Positions 16,384 to 24,212 of a stretch of 64,000 nucleotides of DNA are shown one piece after another. Source of the DNA: Catellatospora sp. KI3 (lineage in GTDB: Bacteria; Actinomycetota; Actinomycetes; Mycobacteriales; Micromonosporaceae); contig NZ_JASAMB010000012.1 in the NCBI RefSeq assembly GCF_029948125.1, positions 124,001 through 188,000 of the forward strand. The letters are read 5' to 3'. The notes under the pieces are model-generated. The model had not been told where the DNA came from, searched no databases, and saw only the letters and a program-made list of their open reading frames with translations. The first letter of the stretch is position 1. Each line of letters starts with the position of its first letter. The translations under genes and the position numbers were made by a program.

Positions 16384-17184
16384 CTACTTGATCAGGTCGC
16401 GCATCTTGCCGGCGATGAACGGGATGGCTCGGGTGGGCGCCAACCGCCCGAGGCGGTCCAGCATCCGCGCGTCCCGGCCGATGACGACCCGCGGCCGCCC
16501 CGTCACCACCGCGTCGATGATCTGCCGGGCCGCGTCCTGCGGCGAGGTCAGCTTGGCCGCGGCCGCCGCGCCGGCGTCCCTGCCCGGCAGGCTGATGCCC
16601 GAGTTGCCCAGGATGTTGGTGGCGATGCCACCCGGGAACACCACGCTGACCCGGGGCTGGATGCCCTGGTGCTCGGCGATGAGCCCTTCGGTGAACAGCT
16701 TCACCGCGGCCTTGCTGGCACCGTAGGCGCTCTGGCCGGGGACCGGCACGAGCGAGCCCATGCTGGCGACGTTGACCAGCGCCGACTCGGGCCGGGCCGC
16801 CAGCAGCGGCAGGAACGCCTTGGTGGTGTTGACCGTGCCCCAGAAGTTGACCGCCATGACCCGCTCGATGTCGTCGAAGCCGAGCCGGCTGACGGGCTTG
16901 AAGTGGTGGACGATCCCGGCGACGTTGACCAGGCCGTCGACCTGCCCGTGCGCGGCCACGACCGCGTCCGGCAGTGCCAGGACGGCGGCCCGGTCGGTGA
17001 TGTCGACGGTGTGGGTGCTGAGCCGCCGCCCGGCGTTCGCGCGCCCGGCGATGTCGGCGAGCCCGGTGGCGCTCAGGTCGACGGCGGCGACGCGCGCACC
17101 GGCGGCGAGCAGCCCTAGGACGACCTGGCCGCCGATGCCGTTGCCGCCGCCGGTGACGACGATGACCTTGCTGTCGAGTCTCAT
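16384..17184 (-). CDS. Short-chain dehydrogenase/reductase
   Basis: Classical SDR of 266 residues: cofactor motif TGGGNGIG at 11-18, NVAG near 87-90, catalytic Ser141, Tyr154 and Lys158 (SAYGASKAA). Asp36 after the second strand (VAAVDLS) favours NAD(H). The ATG overlaps the stop of the upstream flavoprotein as ATGA, so both act in one pathway, presumably alcohol/ketone oxidation coupled to ring dehydrogenation. The substrate is not determined. Confidence 0.92.
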   Translation of the reverse strand: MRLDSKVIVVTGGGNGIGGQVVLGLLAAGARVAAVDLSATGLADIAGRANAGRRLSTHTVDITDRAAVLALPDAVVAAHGQVDGLVNVAGIVHHFKPVSRLGFDDIERVMAVNFWGTVNTTKAFLPLLAARPESALVNVASMGSLVPVPGQSAYGASKAAVKLFTEGLIAEHQGIQPRVSVVFPGGIATNILGNSGISLPGRDAGAAAAAKLTSPQDAARQIIDAVVTGRPRVVIGRDARMLDRLGRLAPTRAIPFIAGKMRDLIK

Positions 17185-18827
17185 GCGGTTTCCTCGGTGG
17201 GGTGTGCCATGTGGCGGGCTGCCCGCAGGCCGAAGACCACGGCGGGCCCGATGGTGGAGCCGGGGCCGGGGTAGGTGCGGCCCATGACGGAGGCGGAGTT
17301 GTTGCCGGCCGAGTACAGGCCGTCGATGACCGTGCCGTCCTCGCGCAGGGCTCGGCCGTGGCCGTCGGTGACGACGCCGCCCTTGGTGCCGAGGTCGCCG
17401 ACGACGACCTTCACGGCGGTGAACGGGCCTTTCTCCAACGGGCCGAGGTTCGGATTCGGGTGTACGAGCGGGTCGCTGTAGTAGCGGTCGTAGGCGGAGT
17501 TGCCGCGGCCGAAGTCGCCGTCGACTCCCGCGCGGGCGAATCCGTTGAACCGCTCGACCGTCGCCGTCAGGCGCGCGGGCTCGACACCGATCCTGGCGGC
17601 GAGCTCGGCGAGGGTGGGGGCCTGGAACATGACGCCTTCGTTCTTCATGGCCCGGCTCGCCTTCGGGTCCATGGCGTAGGTGCGCAGGTAGCGGCGGGCG
17701 TGGCGGCGCTCGGCGATCATCCAGTAGACGCCGTGCCGGTCGTGTTCGAGCATGTGGTGGCCGAGGTCGACGTAGGACTCCGACTCGTTGGCGAACCGGT
17801 CGCCGCGGCTGTCGACGATCACCGTGTACGGGAACGACCGCTCCCCCACGAGGAACGACGGCTCGGAGACCGACGTCGGCGCGATCGACGCGCCCCACCA
17901 GGCATCGTCCATGAGTTCCACGGCCGCGCCGGCCGCCACCGCGATCTCGATCGGGCGGCCGAGGTTGCCCGGCGCACCGGAGGGGTTGCCGTCGATGCCG
18001 TGATATCTGCGTCGCCACTGCTTGTTGGCATCGAAGCCGCCGCCTGCCAGCATCACGCCGCGGCGGGCGCGGATGGCCAGGGTTCGCCCGTCGCGGCCGA
18101 CCCGGGCGCCGACGACGTGCCCGTCTTCCACGATGAGGTCTTCGAGCGGGGAGTTCAGCCACAGTTCGGTCTTGTTGTCGATGACGACGGCACGTAGGAA
18201 CGAGGCGGTCAGCCCGGCTCCGATGCCGGCCAGTTTCTTGCCGGTCAGGATGCCGCCGAGGGCGCGGAACACCAGCTTCGCCCCGCGCCGGAACCCGCTG
18301 GGGGTGGACCAGGCGCGGCCGAGCAGCCATACGTCGTCGGTGAGTACGGGCAGCGCCGCCGGGGCCTGGGAGGTCTTCCACCAGGCGCCGATCCGGCGCA
18401 GATCGAAGGGGGCGTGCTCGATGCCCCGGCCGATCTTGCCGCCCGGCCGCTCCGGGTAGTAGTCGGCGTACTCGGGCGCGCGCACGAACGTCATACCGTG
18501 TCGGCGGGCCGTGTCGACGAAGTCGGCGACGCCGTCGGCGAACGCCTCCTTGCGCTCCCGGCTGCTGGCGCGGCCCTCGGTCCCGACGGTCGCCTCCAGG
18601 TACTGCAGGGCTTCCTCGCGGGAGTCGGCGACGCGGTCGGCGCGCATCAGCGGGTTGTCCGGCAGCCACATGCCGCCGCCGGACTTGGCGCTGTTGCCGC
18701 CCCACTTGCCGGTGCTCTCCACCAGCAGCACCGAAAGGCCCTCGTCGACCGCGCCTAGGGCCGTGGCGAACCCGGCCGCGCCGGTGCCGACGACCAGGAC
18801 GTCGACTTCCCTGTCGAAGTCCACCAT
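17181..18827 (-). CDS. FAD-binding dehydrogenase, 3-ketosteroid-delta1-dehydrogenase-like
   Basis: A 548-residue flavoprotein of the FAD_binding_2/KstD-like family. It shows N-terminal VDVLVVGTGAAGFATALGA, then GKWGGNSAKSGGGMWLP, a middle HGMTFVRAPEYADYYPERPG segment and the C-terminal IDGLYSAGNNSASVMGRTYP, then PGSTIGPAVVFG, which closes the FAD site in this family. Related enzymes desaturate 3-ketosteroids or similar ketones. ATG 18827 has GGAGGAGGAG 6-7 nt upstream, inside one arm of a perfect palindrome. It is coupled to the SDR gene. The steroid role is a family-based guess. Confidence 0.88.
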   Translation of the reverse strand: MVDFDREVDVLVVGTGAAGFATALGAVDEGLSVLLVESTGKWGGNSAKSGGGMWLPDNPLMRADRVADSREEALQYLEATVGTEGRASSRERKEAFADGVADFVDTARRHGMTFVRAPEYADYYPERPGGKIGRGIEHAPFDLRRIGAWWKTSQAPAALPVLTDDVWLLGRAWSTPSGFRRGAKLVFRALGGILTGKKLAGIGAGLTASFLRAVVIDNKTELWLNSPLEDLIVEDGHVVGARVGRDGRTLAIRARRGVMLAGGGFDANKQWRRRYHGIDGNPSGAPGNLGRPIEIAVAAGAAVELMDDAWWGASIAPTSVSEPSFLVGERSFPYTVIVDSRGDRFANESESYVDLGHHMLEHDRHGVYWMIAERRHARRYLRTYAMDPKASRAMKNEGVMFQAPTLAELAARIGVEPARLTATVERFNGFARAGVDGDFGRGNSAYDRYYSDPLVHPNPNLGPLEKGPFTAVKVVVGDLGTKGGVVTDGHGRALREDGTVIDGLYSAGNNSASVMGRTYPGPGSTIGPAVVFGLRAARHMAHPTEETA

Positions 18828-18837
18828 GATCTACTCC

Positions 18838-18871
18838 TCCTCCAACCGGACACACATGTCCGGTTGGAGGA
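18838..18871. promoter_or_regulatory. 15-bp perfect palindrome over the KstD-like gene's leader
   Basis: TCCTCCAACCGGACA (18838-18852), loop CACA, TGTCCGGTTGGAGGA (18857-18871). On the minus strand its last arm carries the GGAGGA used as ribosome binding site, 11 bp from the ATG. It may be the operator of the neighbouring TetR, or an RNA hairpin hiding the Shine-Dalgarno, or both. Confidence 0.65.
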
Positions 18872-19303
18872 CAAGAATGACTCCCCTGCGGCCGAAGCAC
18901 AACCCTCGCCGGCATTTCGCTCGGCGGCACGGTGAACCAGCGACCGCGAGAGAACCGGCGACCTCCGCCGACAGGTTCGGCCGTCGTAGCGGGCGAGTGC
19001 GGGCAAGGCCACGCCGGTGCCCGACCACATCGGGCGCGGGTCTCCGATGCCCGACGCCCCACACACGCAGCGGATAAGCTATAGGGAAGCGGTACTCACG
19101 GCGGCCCCTCGTCTCGTGGAAGAGCGACCCAGGTCTACAGCCGACCGCCGGTACCACAAGGTTCATCCCGGTCGCCTGGTGGCGGACCCACGCACAGTCG
19201 CAGAGCGACTGCCGGGCAGAGAAGCCGGAAGACCCGCACCCTCCGATGAACCGCTGGAGCGGGACGGGACACCAGGTGGCAGATGCTGCTCGGGGAGGCT
19301 GAA
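18872..19303. other. Intergenic region
   Basis: About 430 bp between the palindrome upstream of the KstD-like operon and the secreted-protein gene. It must hold both promoters. I see no convincing gene or repeat in it. Confidence 0.5.
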
Positions 19304-19747
19304 ATGCCAGAGCCACGCAGATGCCGAGTTTCCTGCCTCATCGGGGCGGTGATCGCGGTACTCGTACCGACCACGTTCTCGCCGGGCCAGCCGGCTGCCG
19401 CCAGCGCCGGCGACTGGAGCCTCACGGACTGCCTCATCGGCGAGCGGCCACCGACCTGGCTCGGCCCGGAAGACCCCGGAATCGCGCTCAGGGCGAAATG
19501 GCACATACACAACCTGGATCCCGACAAGGCCCACAGTTACACCCTCCAGGTCGTATGGGGTGATCCAAGCGAGCGCCTCGGCCGGACCTGGGTGAACACC
19601 GACGAGGTCGGTGCCGGAGAGAGCAGGACGTTCGACATCGAGGCCGACGCCACCTCTGAAACCGCCGACCGGCTCGGCAACGGCGTGGTGCCGTGCGAGA
19701 TCGTCTACCTGCGCGACGACGACAACCGGCAGGTGACCGGGCCATGA
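19304..19747 (+). CDS. Secreted protein of unknown function
   Basis: A 147-residue protein with a signal peptide (MPEPRRCRVSCLIGAVIAVL..., likely cut near AAASAG). ATG 19304 has GGGGAGG 6 nt upstream. The mature part has two cysteines (DCLIGERPP and VPCEIVYL), a WHIHNLDPDKAHSYTLQVVW strand and GAGESRTFDI, resembling a small beta-sandwich domain. No family recognised. A DinB-type gene follows in the same direction after 37 bp. Confidence 0.75.
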   Translation: MPEPRRCRVSCLIGAVIAVLVPTTFSPGQPAAASAGDWSLTDCLIGERPPTWLGPEDPGIALRAKWHIHNLDPDKAHSYTLQVVWGDPSERLGRTWVNTDEVGAGESRTFDIEADATSETADRLGNGVVPCEIVYLRDDDNRQVTGP

Positions 19748-19784
19748 CGCGACACGGCGCCAGCCGCAGTGGAAGGTCTCCAGC

Positions 19785-20291
19785 GTGGACGTGAACGACC
19801 TGCTCGTCGATGTGTTCGACCGGATTCCGGAGATGGTTCAGGACGCCGTCGCCGGGTTGACCGCAGAGCAGCTGCATTGGTCGCCCGCACCGGGTGCCAA
19901 CTCCATCGGCTGGCTCGTGTGGCACCTGGCCCGGATCCAGGACGACCATGTCTCGGAGCTGCTCGACCAGGAGCAGCTCTGGGTATCCGGCGCCTGGGCG
20001 GGGCGGTTCGGGCGGCGGCCGGACCCCGGCGACACAGGATACGGCCACACACCGAAGCAGGTCGCGGCCGTGCGGCCCGACGGCCCGGACGTGCTCGTCG
20101 AGTACTACGACGCCGTCGCCGCACGTACCCGCGACGTGCTGCGCCGGTCGACCCCAGCCGATCTCGACCGAATCGTGGACGCAGCGTGGGATCCGCCGGT
20201 GACCATGGGCGTCCGGCTCGTCAGCGTCGCCAACGACGACGTCGCGCACGCCGCCCAGGCCGCCTACGTCCGCGGCCTCCTGCCGCCGTAG
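19785..20291 (+). CDS. DinB/DUF664 family protein
   Basis: A 168-residue four-helix-bundle protein of the DinB/DUF664 type. It shows GLTAEQLHWSPAPGANSIGW, then LVWHLARIQDDHVSELL (metal-binding His in WHLARIQDDH) and VSVANDDVAHAAQAAYVRGL near the end. In the canonical family a His occupies the position of this last DD; the pattern ANDDVAHAAQ keeps a His three residues on. Actinobacterial relatives are mycothiol-dependent transferases. The GTG start has GGAAGG about 8 nt upstream. Confidence 0.82.
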   Translation: MDVNDLLVDVFDRIPEMVQDAVAGLTAEQLHWSPAPGANSIGWLVWHLARIQDDHVSELLDQEQLWVSGAWAGRFGRRPDPGDTGYGHTPKQVAAVRPDGPDVLVEYYDAVAARTRDVLRRSTPADLDRIVDAAWDPPVTMGVRLVSVANDDVAHAAQAAYVRGLLPP

Positions 20292-20395
20292 CCGACGCCG
20301 GGAACACCATCGGGCCGGTGAGACGGCCGTGTTGCTAGATCGGCGGCACCCGGTCCGCGACACTTCAGAAGCTGGGGCGACGGAGAAGGACATCG

Positions 20396-20767
20396 ATGGC
20401 CGGGCGCCGGGTGGTGATCTCGGGTGCGGGCATCGCCGGTCCCGCGCTGGCCCACTGGCTGCACGAGTACGGGATGAGCCCGGTCGTCGTGGAGCGCCAC
20501 CGCGGTGTCCGCCCCGGCGGTCAGACCGTCGACCTGCGCGGGGCGGGACGCACCGTCGCCCGGCGGATGGGCATCGAGCAGGCGGTGCGGACCGCCTCCA
20601 CCGGTGAAGCGGTCCGCGCCGAAGTGGGCAACCCGCAGAGCTTGCAGTACCTCGTCATGGGTGGAGTCGACATCGAGTCTGAGCACGACAACCGAGAGGG
20701 CTACCTCTTCGTGACCGACGGCAAGATCACCGGTTGCAAGGCCATCGTCCCGCCAGTGCTCACCTGA
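20396..20767 (+). pseudogene. FAD-dependent monooxygenase, N-terminal fragment
   Basis: The first 78 residues are a clear flavin monooxygenase start: VVISGAGIAGPALAHWLHEY, then RPGGQTVDLRGAGRTVARRM. Intact relatives have about 390 residues. After EAVRAEVG the sequence becomes unrelated (NPQSLQYLVMGGVDIE...) and stops at residue 123. It has lost the catalytic and substrate domains and is most likely a deletion remnant. The tail is not recognised. Confidence 0.75.
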
Positions 20768-20820
20768 CCTCCCGCGCCGGCCAGGCCGGACCCGACCAGA
20801 CACCGACTGGAATCTCCGCG

Positions 20821-20965
20821 ATGCTGCCCGGCGGCAACGTCGAGACCTGGAGCCGCTGCACGACGCGCTACGGCGCGAAATGGCCGAGGAGCTGCGCCTC
20901 GACCTCGACGACGAGCCCCGCCGCACCTTATCGCCGTGCAAGACCAGATGGTCAGCCGCCCCGGC
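20821..20965 (+). pseudogene. Decayed copy of the NUDIX gene
   Basis: MLPGGNVET followed, after small indels, by MAEELRLDLDDE in another frame, then sequence matching CAAGACCAGATGGTCAGCCG. At the DNA level this stretch mirrors 22058-22198 of the NUDIX gene at 21952 (shared GGCGGCAACGTCGAGACC, CTGCACGACGCGCT, CTGCGCCTCGACCTCGACGA). At least two frameshifts and deletions destroy it. Confidence 0.7.
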
Positions 20966-21026
20966 CGACGAGTCCCGCGGCCGGCATCACGGCTGGTCAA
21001 GGGCCCCGGCTCCAGGCCAGAGACCG

Positions 21027-21245
21027 TCACACCGGCCCCGAGAGAACCTGCCAAACCCCGTGGCTCGTGCAGACCATGTCGGTTCCGTCGGGGAGGACCA
21101 GCCGGTAGGTGGGGTAGTACAGCTGGCCCGCGTATTCGCATGCCTCCCCGGCCGGGATGTCCAGGGCACCGGCCGGGGAGGCGCTGAGCCCCAGCCCGGC
21201 TACGACAAGCCCGCTGACCAAGGCAAGTTTGATCGCCTTCCGCAT
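21027..21245 (-). CDS. Small secreted protein
   Basis: A 72-residue protein with a good signal peptide (MRKAIKLALVSGLVVAGLGL..., cut near SPAGALD). The mature part of about 45 residues has two cysteines (CEYAGQLYYPTYRLVLPDGTD... VCTSHG) likely forming a disulfide. ATG 21245 has AAGGGAG 7 nt upstream, and an AT-rich promoter-like stretch with a CTCTTGAGAG palindrome lies just before it (21265-21300). Function unknown. Confidence 0.72.
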   Translation of the reverse strand: MRKAIKLALVSGLVVAGLGLSASPAGALDIPAGEACEYAGQLYYPTYRLVLPDGTDMVCTSHGVWQVLSGPV

Positions 21246-21419
21246 GTTGATCTCCCTTGGGTAGAAATCCTCTCAAGAGATCATTGTATATCAATCTATT
21301 GACCACAAGGCATGACCGGATCCGGGGCCGGCGAGGATCGCGACCACGGCGCAAGCCCAACGGTCTCAACCGCGCGCTGTTCTCCCACCGGACCACTGGT
21401 CGGCTCGGATGCGTTCAAC

Positions 21420-21955
21420 CGGGTCGAGGTGCTGCTCACCCAGCCGCTGTGCATGGTGATAGGCGACAAGCCAGACGCGTTCGGCGCCTACCGCGACGGC
21501 CAGGAGCTCTACCGCCGTGCCGCGTCTACACGCGCACCGAACGGCGCACCCGAAGCGGCTACACCGACGCCACCCGATTCTTCCCCAATGCCCTAGTCAA
21601 CCAGGGCAGAGCCCGTGCCCTGTTCCTCGGGCTTGCCGCGACCGACGACGAACCGATGACCCCGCGCGAGGAACGAGGCTACGGCGACCTCAGCCTGTCC
21701 AGCGTGCGCGGCAACGTCTGGCGAATCGCCGTCGCTCCGACCGAGGTCGGCCCCGTGCACCGCATCGGCGGCAAGAACACCGCCCAGGCTGTCCCTGCTC
21801 TGCTCGTCGAGGAACTCGACCCACAGCACCTGCGCCCCGTCAGCCGCGTCACCGGCCAGCCGCTCCGCCGCTACGTGCTCGACGGTGCCGAAACTGAGAA
21901 AATGCCCCTGACCTCAGCAAACCAGCTCTACACCTACCCGGGAGTGCCAGGATGA
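21420..21955 (+). pseudogene. Frameshifted gene of unknown function upstream of NUDIX
   Basis: The coherent protein reads VEVLLTQPLCMVIGDKPDAF, then GAYRDGQELYRR in one frame, then jumps near 21520 to VYTRTERRTRSGYTDATRFF and continues to a TGA at 21953-21955 that overlaps the NUDIX ATG (ATGA). Length and coupling suggest it was once an intact partner of the NUDIX gene. A sequencing error near 21520 is possible. No family recognised. Confidence 0.45.
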
Positions 21956-22278
21956 ACACGCCCTTCGAGAAGATCAAGCTCCGCACCGCCGCCGCTGTGT
22001 TCTGCGAGGGCTACGTTGCCCTCATCCACCGAGAGAAAGACGGCATCGACCAATACACGCTGCCCGGCGGCAACGTCGAGACCGGAGAGTCGCTGCACGA
22101 CGCGCTGCAGCGCGAACTGGCCGAGGAACTGCGCCTCGACCTCGACGACGAGTACCCACTGCACTTCATCGCCGTGCAAGAACAGATGGTCAGCCGTCAG
22201 TCAAGGGGTCCACCAGCGGTGTACTTGCCCTCGGCCGACGACCCTGAATCAGAAAAAGAGGGTTTCCGTGGTCTGTGA
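21952..22278 (+). CDS. NUDIX hydrolase, C-terminally truncated
   Basis: The NUDIX box GX5EX7REXXEE is present at GGNVETGESLHDALQRELAE, then ELRLDL, with Arg instead of the usual final Gly. The N-terminal half (RTAAAVFCEGYVALIHREKD) is normal. After VQEQMVSRQ (22199) the sequence changes to an unrelated tail that coincides with a short repeat found again at 61074. Intact relatives have 130-150 residues, here 108. The break is only about 100 bp left of the island's attachment repeat, so rearrangement at the island edge is likely. Confidence 0.65.
   Translation: MNTPFEKIKLRTAAAVFCEGYVALIHREKDGIDQYTLPGGNVETGESLHDALQRELAEELRLDLDDEYPLHFIAVQEQMVSRQSRGPPAVYLPSADDPESEKEGFRGL
22201..22240. repeat. 40-bp imperfect repeat, copy 1
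   Basis: Matches 61074-61113 at about 35 of 40 positions, with shared core AGCGGTGTACT. That core also occurs inside the two long att repeats. It lies where the NUDIX gene is broken. Confidence 0.55.
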
Positions 22279-22294
22279 CCTGCGGAAACCCTCT
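22257..22294 (-). terminator. Rho-independent terminator following the tRNA-Pro 3' end
   Basis: On the minus strand AGAGGGTTTCCG and CGGAAACCCTCT form a perfect 12-bp stem with a 14-nt loop followed by TTTTT. It begins 5 nt after the tRNA 3' end, as a native tRNA terminator would. Confidence 0.8.
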
Positions 22295-22296
22295 CG

Positions 22297-22544
22297 CTGT
22301 CGGGCTGGCCGGATTCGAACCGACGACCCCTTGACCCCCAGGGTTCAAGTAAAGGGTCAGCGGTGTACTAGGCATCGTTTGCCAAGGTCACCAGAAGTAT
22401 AAAGTGCCCCAGTCAAGGGGTCTGTGATCACACCACTTCTGCGCTGCGTTAACCCAGCCCAACGCATGCCCAGGTCGCAATATCACTCCGAAGTCCTCCA
22501 ATCGGAATTCACTCAACCGGACTACTGGAATGGCTTCGGGGCCG
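22297..22544. repeat. Island attachment repeat, left copy
   Basis: The first 46 bp (22297-22342) are identical to 61606-61651 and contain the 3' half of tRNA-Pro. The following 200 bp are clearly homologous to 61652-61855 (shared GGGTCAGCGGTGTACTAGGC, CCAGAAGTATAAA, GGGGTCTGTGAT, CCGGACTACT). Together they mark the left junction of the integrated island. The stretch up to 22629 holds no gene. Confidence 0.85.
22300..22341 (-). tRNA. tRNA-Pro(GGG) 3' half only
   Basis: Minus strand: anticodon loop CTGGGGG, stem TCAAG, variable GGGTC, T-arm GTCGG-TTCGAAT-CCGGC, acceptor CAGCCCG and discriminator A. The 5' half is absent; the sequence breaks inside the anticodon loop. This is a displaced attB/attP copy, not a functional tRNA. 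Confidence 0.8.
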
Positions 22545-22629
22545 CCACTCCCAGTGAGGAACGGTCGGCGCCGAAGGCCCGATCCAGCTGGGCTCCGCGT
22601 CGTCACAGCCACCCGCCGACCGGCAACGC

Positions 22630-24123
22630 CTACGCGAGGTCCGAGTCCGACCACCCAGAAGGTCTGGCCGGAAGGCTGATTAACACATCGATGTTGAGGT
22701 GCTGCTTGAGCAGACTCTTCAGGTGTCGGCCCTCAATGATCTCGATACGTCCATTGGTGGCTGCGAAGTCACGGCTCGCCTTGCCGACCCACGATGTGGT
22801 AACCAGTACCCCTTTCGCCGCCCGCTTGTGCTCCATGACTCCCGCAAGAGCGTGCACCGACTCCACCGTGACGAGCTTGCTCCAGCGTTTGGCTTGGATG
22901 ATGCACAGGCCGCCGACGATCGGATCCTCGTTGACCGCCACGGCATCGACGCCTTCGTCTTTCGACGCCTGCGTCACCCACGATTTCATACCGATCTTCT
23001 CGAACAGCTGCCGGATAAGGTGCTCGAACTCGACGGGTTTGAGGTGGAGCAGGTCCGGTCGGCTGTCCAGGCTGGCGACGACATCCATCTCATCGACGAA
23101 CTTGTACCTCAACAGGTCGAAGGAGACTACTGGACGGACCGGCTCAAGGTCGTACGGGTGCGGCGAGACGATGGCGTTGAGGTGCTGACGTAGGCACAGG
23201 ACCGGGTCCAACTGCGGCTCGTCCAACTGGACCAATGCGAACTTCTCGCGGTCAGCGTTGATGCTGATCAGTAGCGGCCGGACGTCCTGACCTGTCGCCT
23301 TGTCCTTGGTCGCGACGTACCCGTTGAATACGATACCGGTCACGGCATCCGGTGGCGTCGCGGCGAACGCTTCCGCAAGGGTCCGCAGGGTCAGCCGGGC
23401 CAGCAGGTCACCATAAAGCTTCTTGGCCTCGGGTTCCTTGCGCGGCACAGGCTGCATGCCTTTCGCCTTGCTGAAGCGGTAGCCCGTCACCACAGGCACG
23501 ACGGCCTGTGGCGGGAACTCGTACTCCACGAGCAGCTCTCCGGGGTTCGGCTCGTACCGAGCAGCCACCCGGCCGCTCATGCCCTCGGGATAACGCGAAC
23601 GCGCAAGCACTCGCTGCAGACGCTCGACCAGTGCCTGCGCCCCGCCGTGCCGCAAAGCCCCCTCAAGTTCGAGTGTGGCAGCAGCGGCTGAGCGGTTTCG
23701 ATCGAACAGCAGTCTTGCGAACGCATCCAGCTTCGCCGCGACAGCAGCGGTGCGGAACTGCGCTTCGGAGACCTTCCGCTCGTTCTCAGCGGCTTCGGCC
23801 GAGCGCCTCAGTGTGGCAGCTTGCTGGGTACGGTTGCGTTCGTCTGCCTCCTGGCGACGCCGATCAGCACGCTGTCGCTGCTCGGCTGCTCTGGTCGCCT
23901 GCTCCGCGAGACGCACAGCTTTGTTCTGCTCGCGTAACCGCTGAGCCTCGGCCCGCTTGGCGTCCGATTCTGCTTGCTTGGCTCTGCGATGATGTTCCGC
24001 GGCGGCACTGCGCTCCTCCGCCATCGCAAGTTGATGCAGCCGCCGCAGTTCGGCTTCTTCACGCCTTCTTGCCTGCGCCCGTGCGTCGAGGATCTGCCTG
24101 ATCAAGCCCTTCGGCCGCGCCAC
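22630..24123 (-). CDS. Mrr-like restriction endonuclease with N-terminal coiled coil
   Basis: A 497-residue protein. Residues 1-140 are Arg/Glu/Ala-rich and predicted coiled coil (ARRREEAELRRLHQLAMAEE, then RSAAAEHHRRAKQAESDAKR). The middle is unassigned. The C-terminus (about 365-480) is a PD-(D/E)XK Mrr-type domain with DEGVDAVAV (Asp393) and IIQAKRW (Gln410-x-Lys412), followed by ALAGVMEHKRAAKGVLVTTS and ending in EGRHLKSLL, a classic Mrr_cat arrangement. GTG 24123 with GGAGG. It lies 89 bp downstream of the AAA/HerA ATPase and probably supplies its nuclease activity against foreign DNA. Confidence 0.85.
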   Translation of the reverse strand: MARPKGLIRQILDARAQARRREEAELRRLHQLAMAEERSAAAEHHRRAKQAESDAKRAEAQRLREQNKAVRLAEQATRAAEQRQRADRRRQEADERNRTQQAATLRRSAEAAENERKVSEAQFRTAAVAAKLDAFARLLFDRNRSAAAATLELEGALRHGGAQALVERLQRVLARSRYPEGMSGRVAARYEPNPGELLVEYEFPPQAVVPVVTGYRFSKAKGMQPVPRKEPEAKKLYGDLLARLTLRTLAEAFAATPPDAVTGIVFNGYVATKDKATGQDVRPLLISINADREKFALVQLDEPQLDPVLCLRQHLNAIVSPHPYDLEPVRPVVSFDLLRYKFVDEMDVVASLDSRPDLLHLKPVEFEHLIRQLFEKIGMKSWVTQASKDEGVDAVAVNEDPIVGGLCIIQAKRWSKLVTVESVHALAGVMEHKRAAKGVLVTTSWVGKASRDFAATNGRIEIIEGRHLKSLLKQHLNIDVLISLPARPSGWSDSDLA

Positions 24124-24212
24124 ACTTCCTCCATTTGTACGACTTGCTCATGACGTTGTCGGAGTGTTCCTCCAAGCCGCGCCCCACTGCCGTGTCACGC
24201 GTCTCCGCCCAA

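Noticed and set aside
16384-19062. An 892-codon minus-strand frame covering SDR and KstD-like genes
   Set aside because: Only its last 266 codons (the SDR) are real protein; the rest is an Arg-rich shadow of the KstD-like gene, which has its own proper frame.
22300-22341. Functional tRNA-Pro gene
   Set aside because: The 5' half (acceptor, D-arm and 5' anticodon stem) is missing at both copies.
22297-22544. CRISPR or other short tandem array at the att repeats
   Set aside because: Only two distant copies exist; no spaced repeats or cas genes anywhere in the window.
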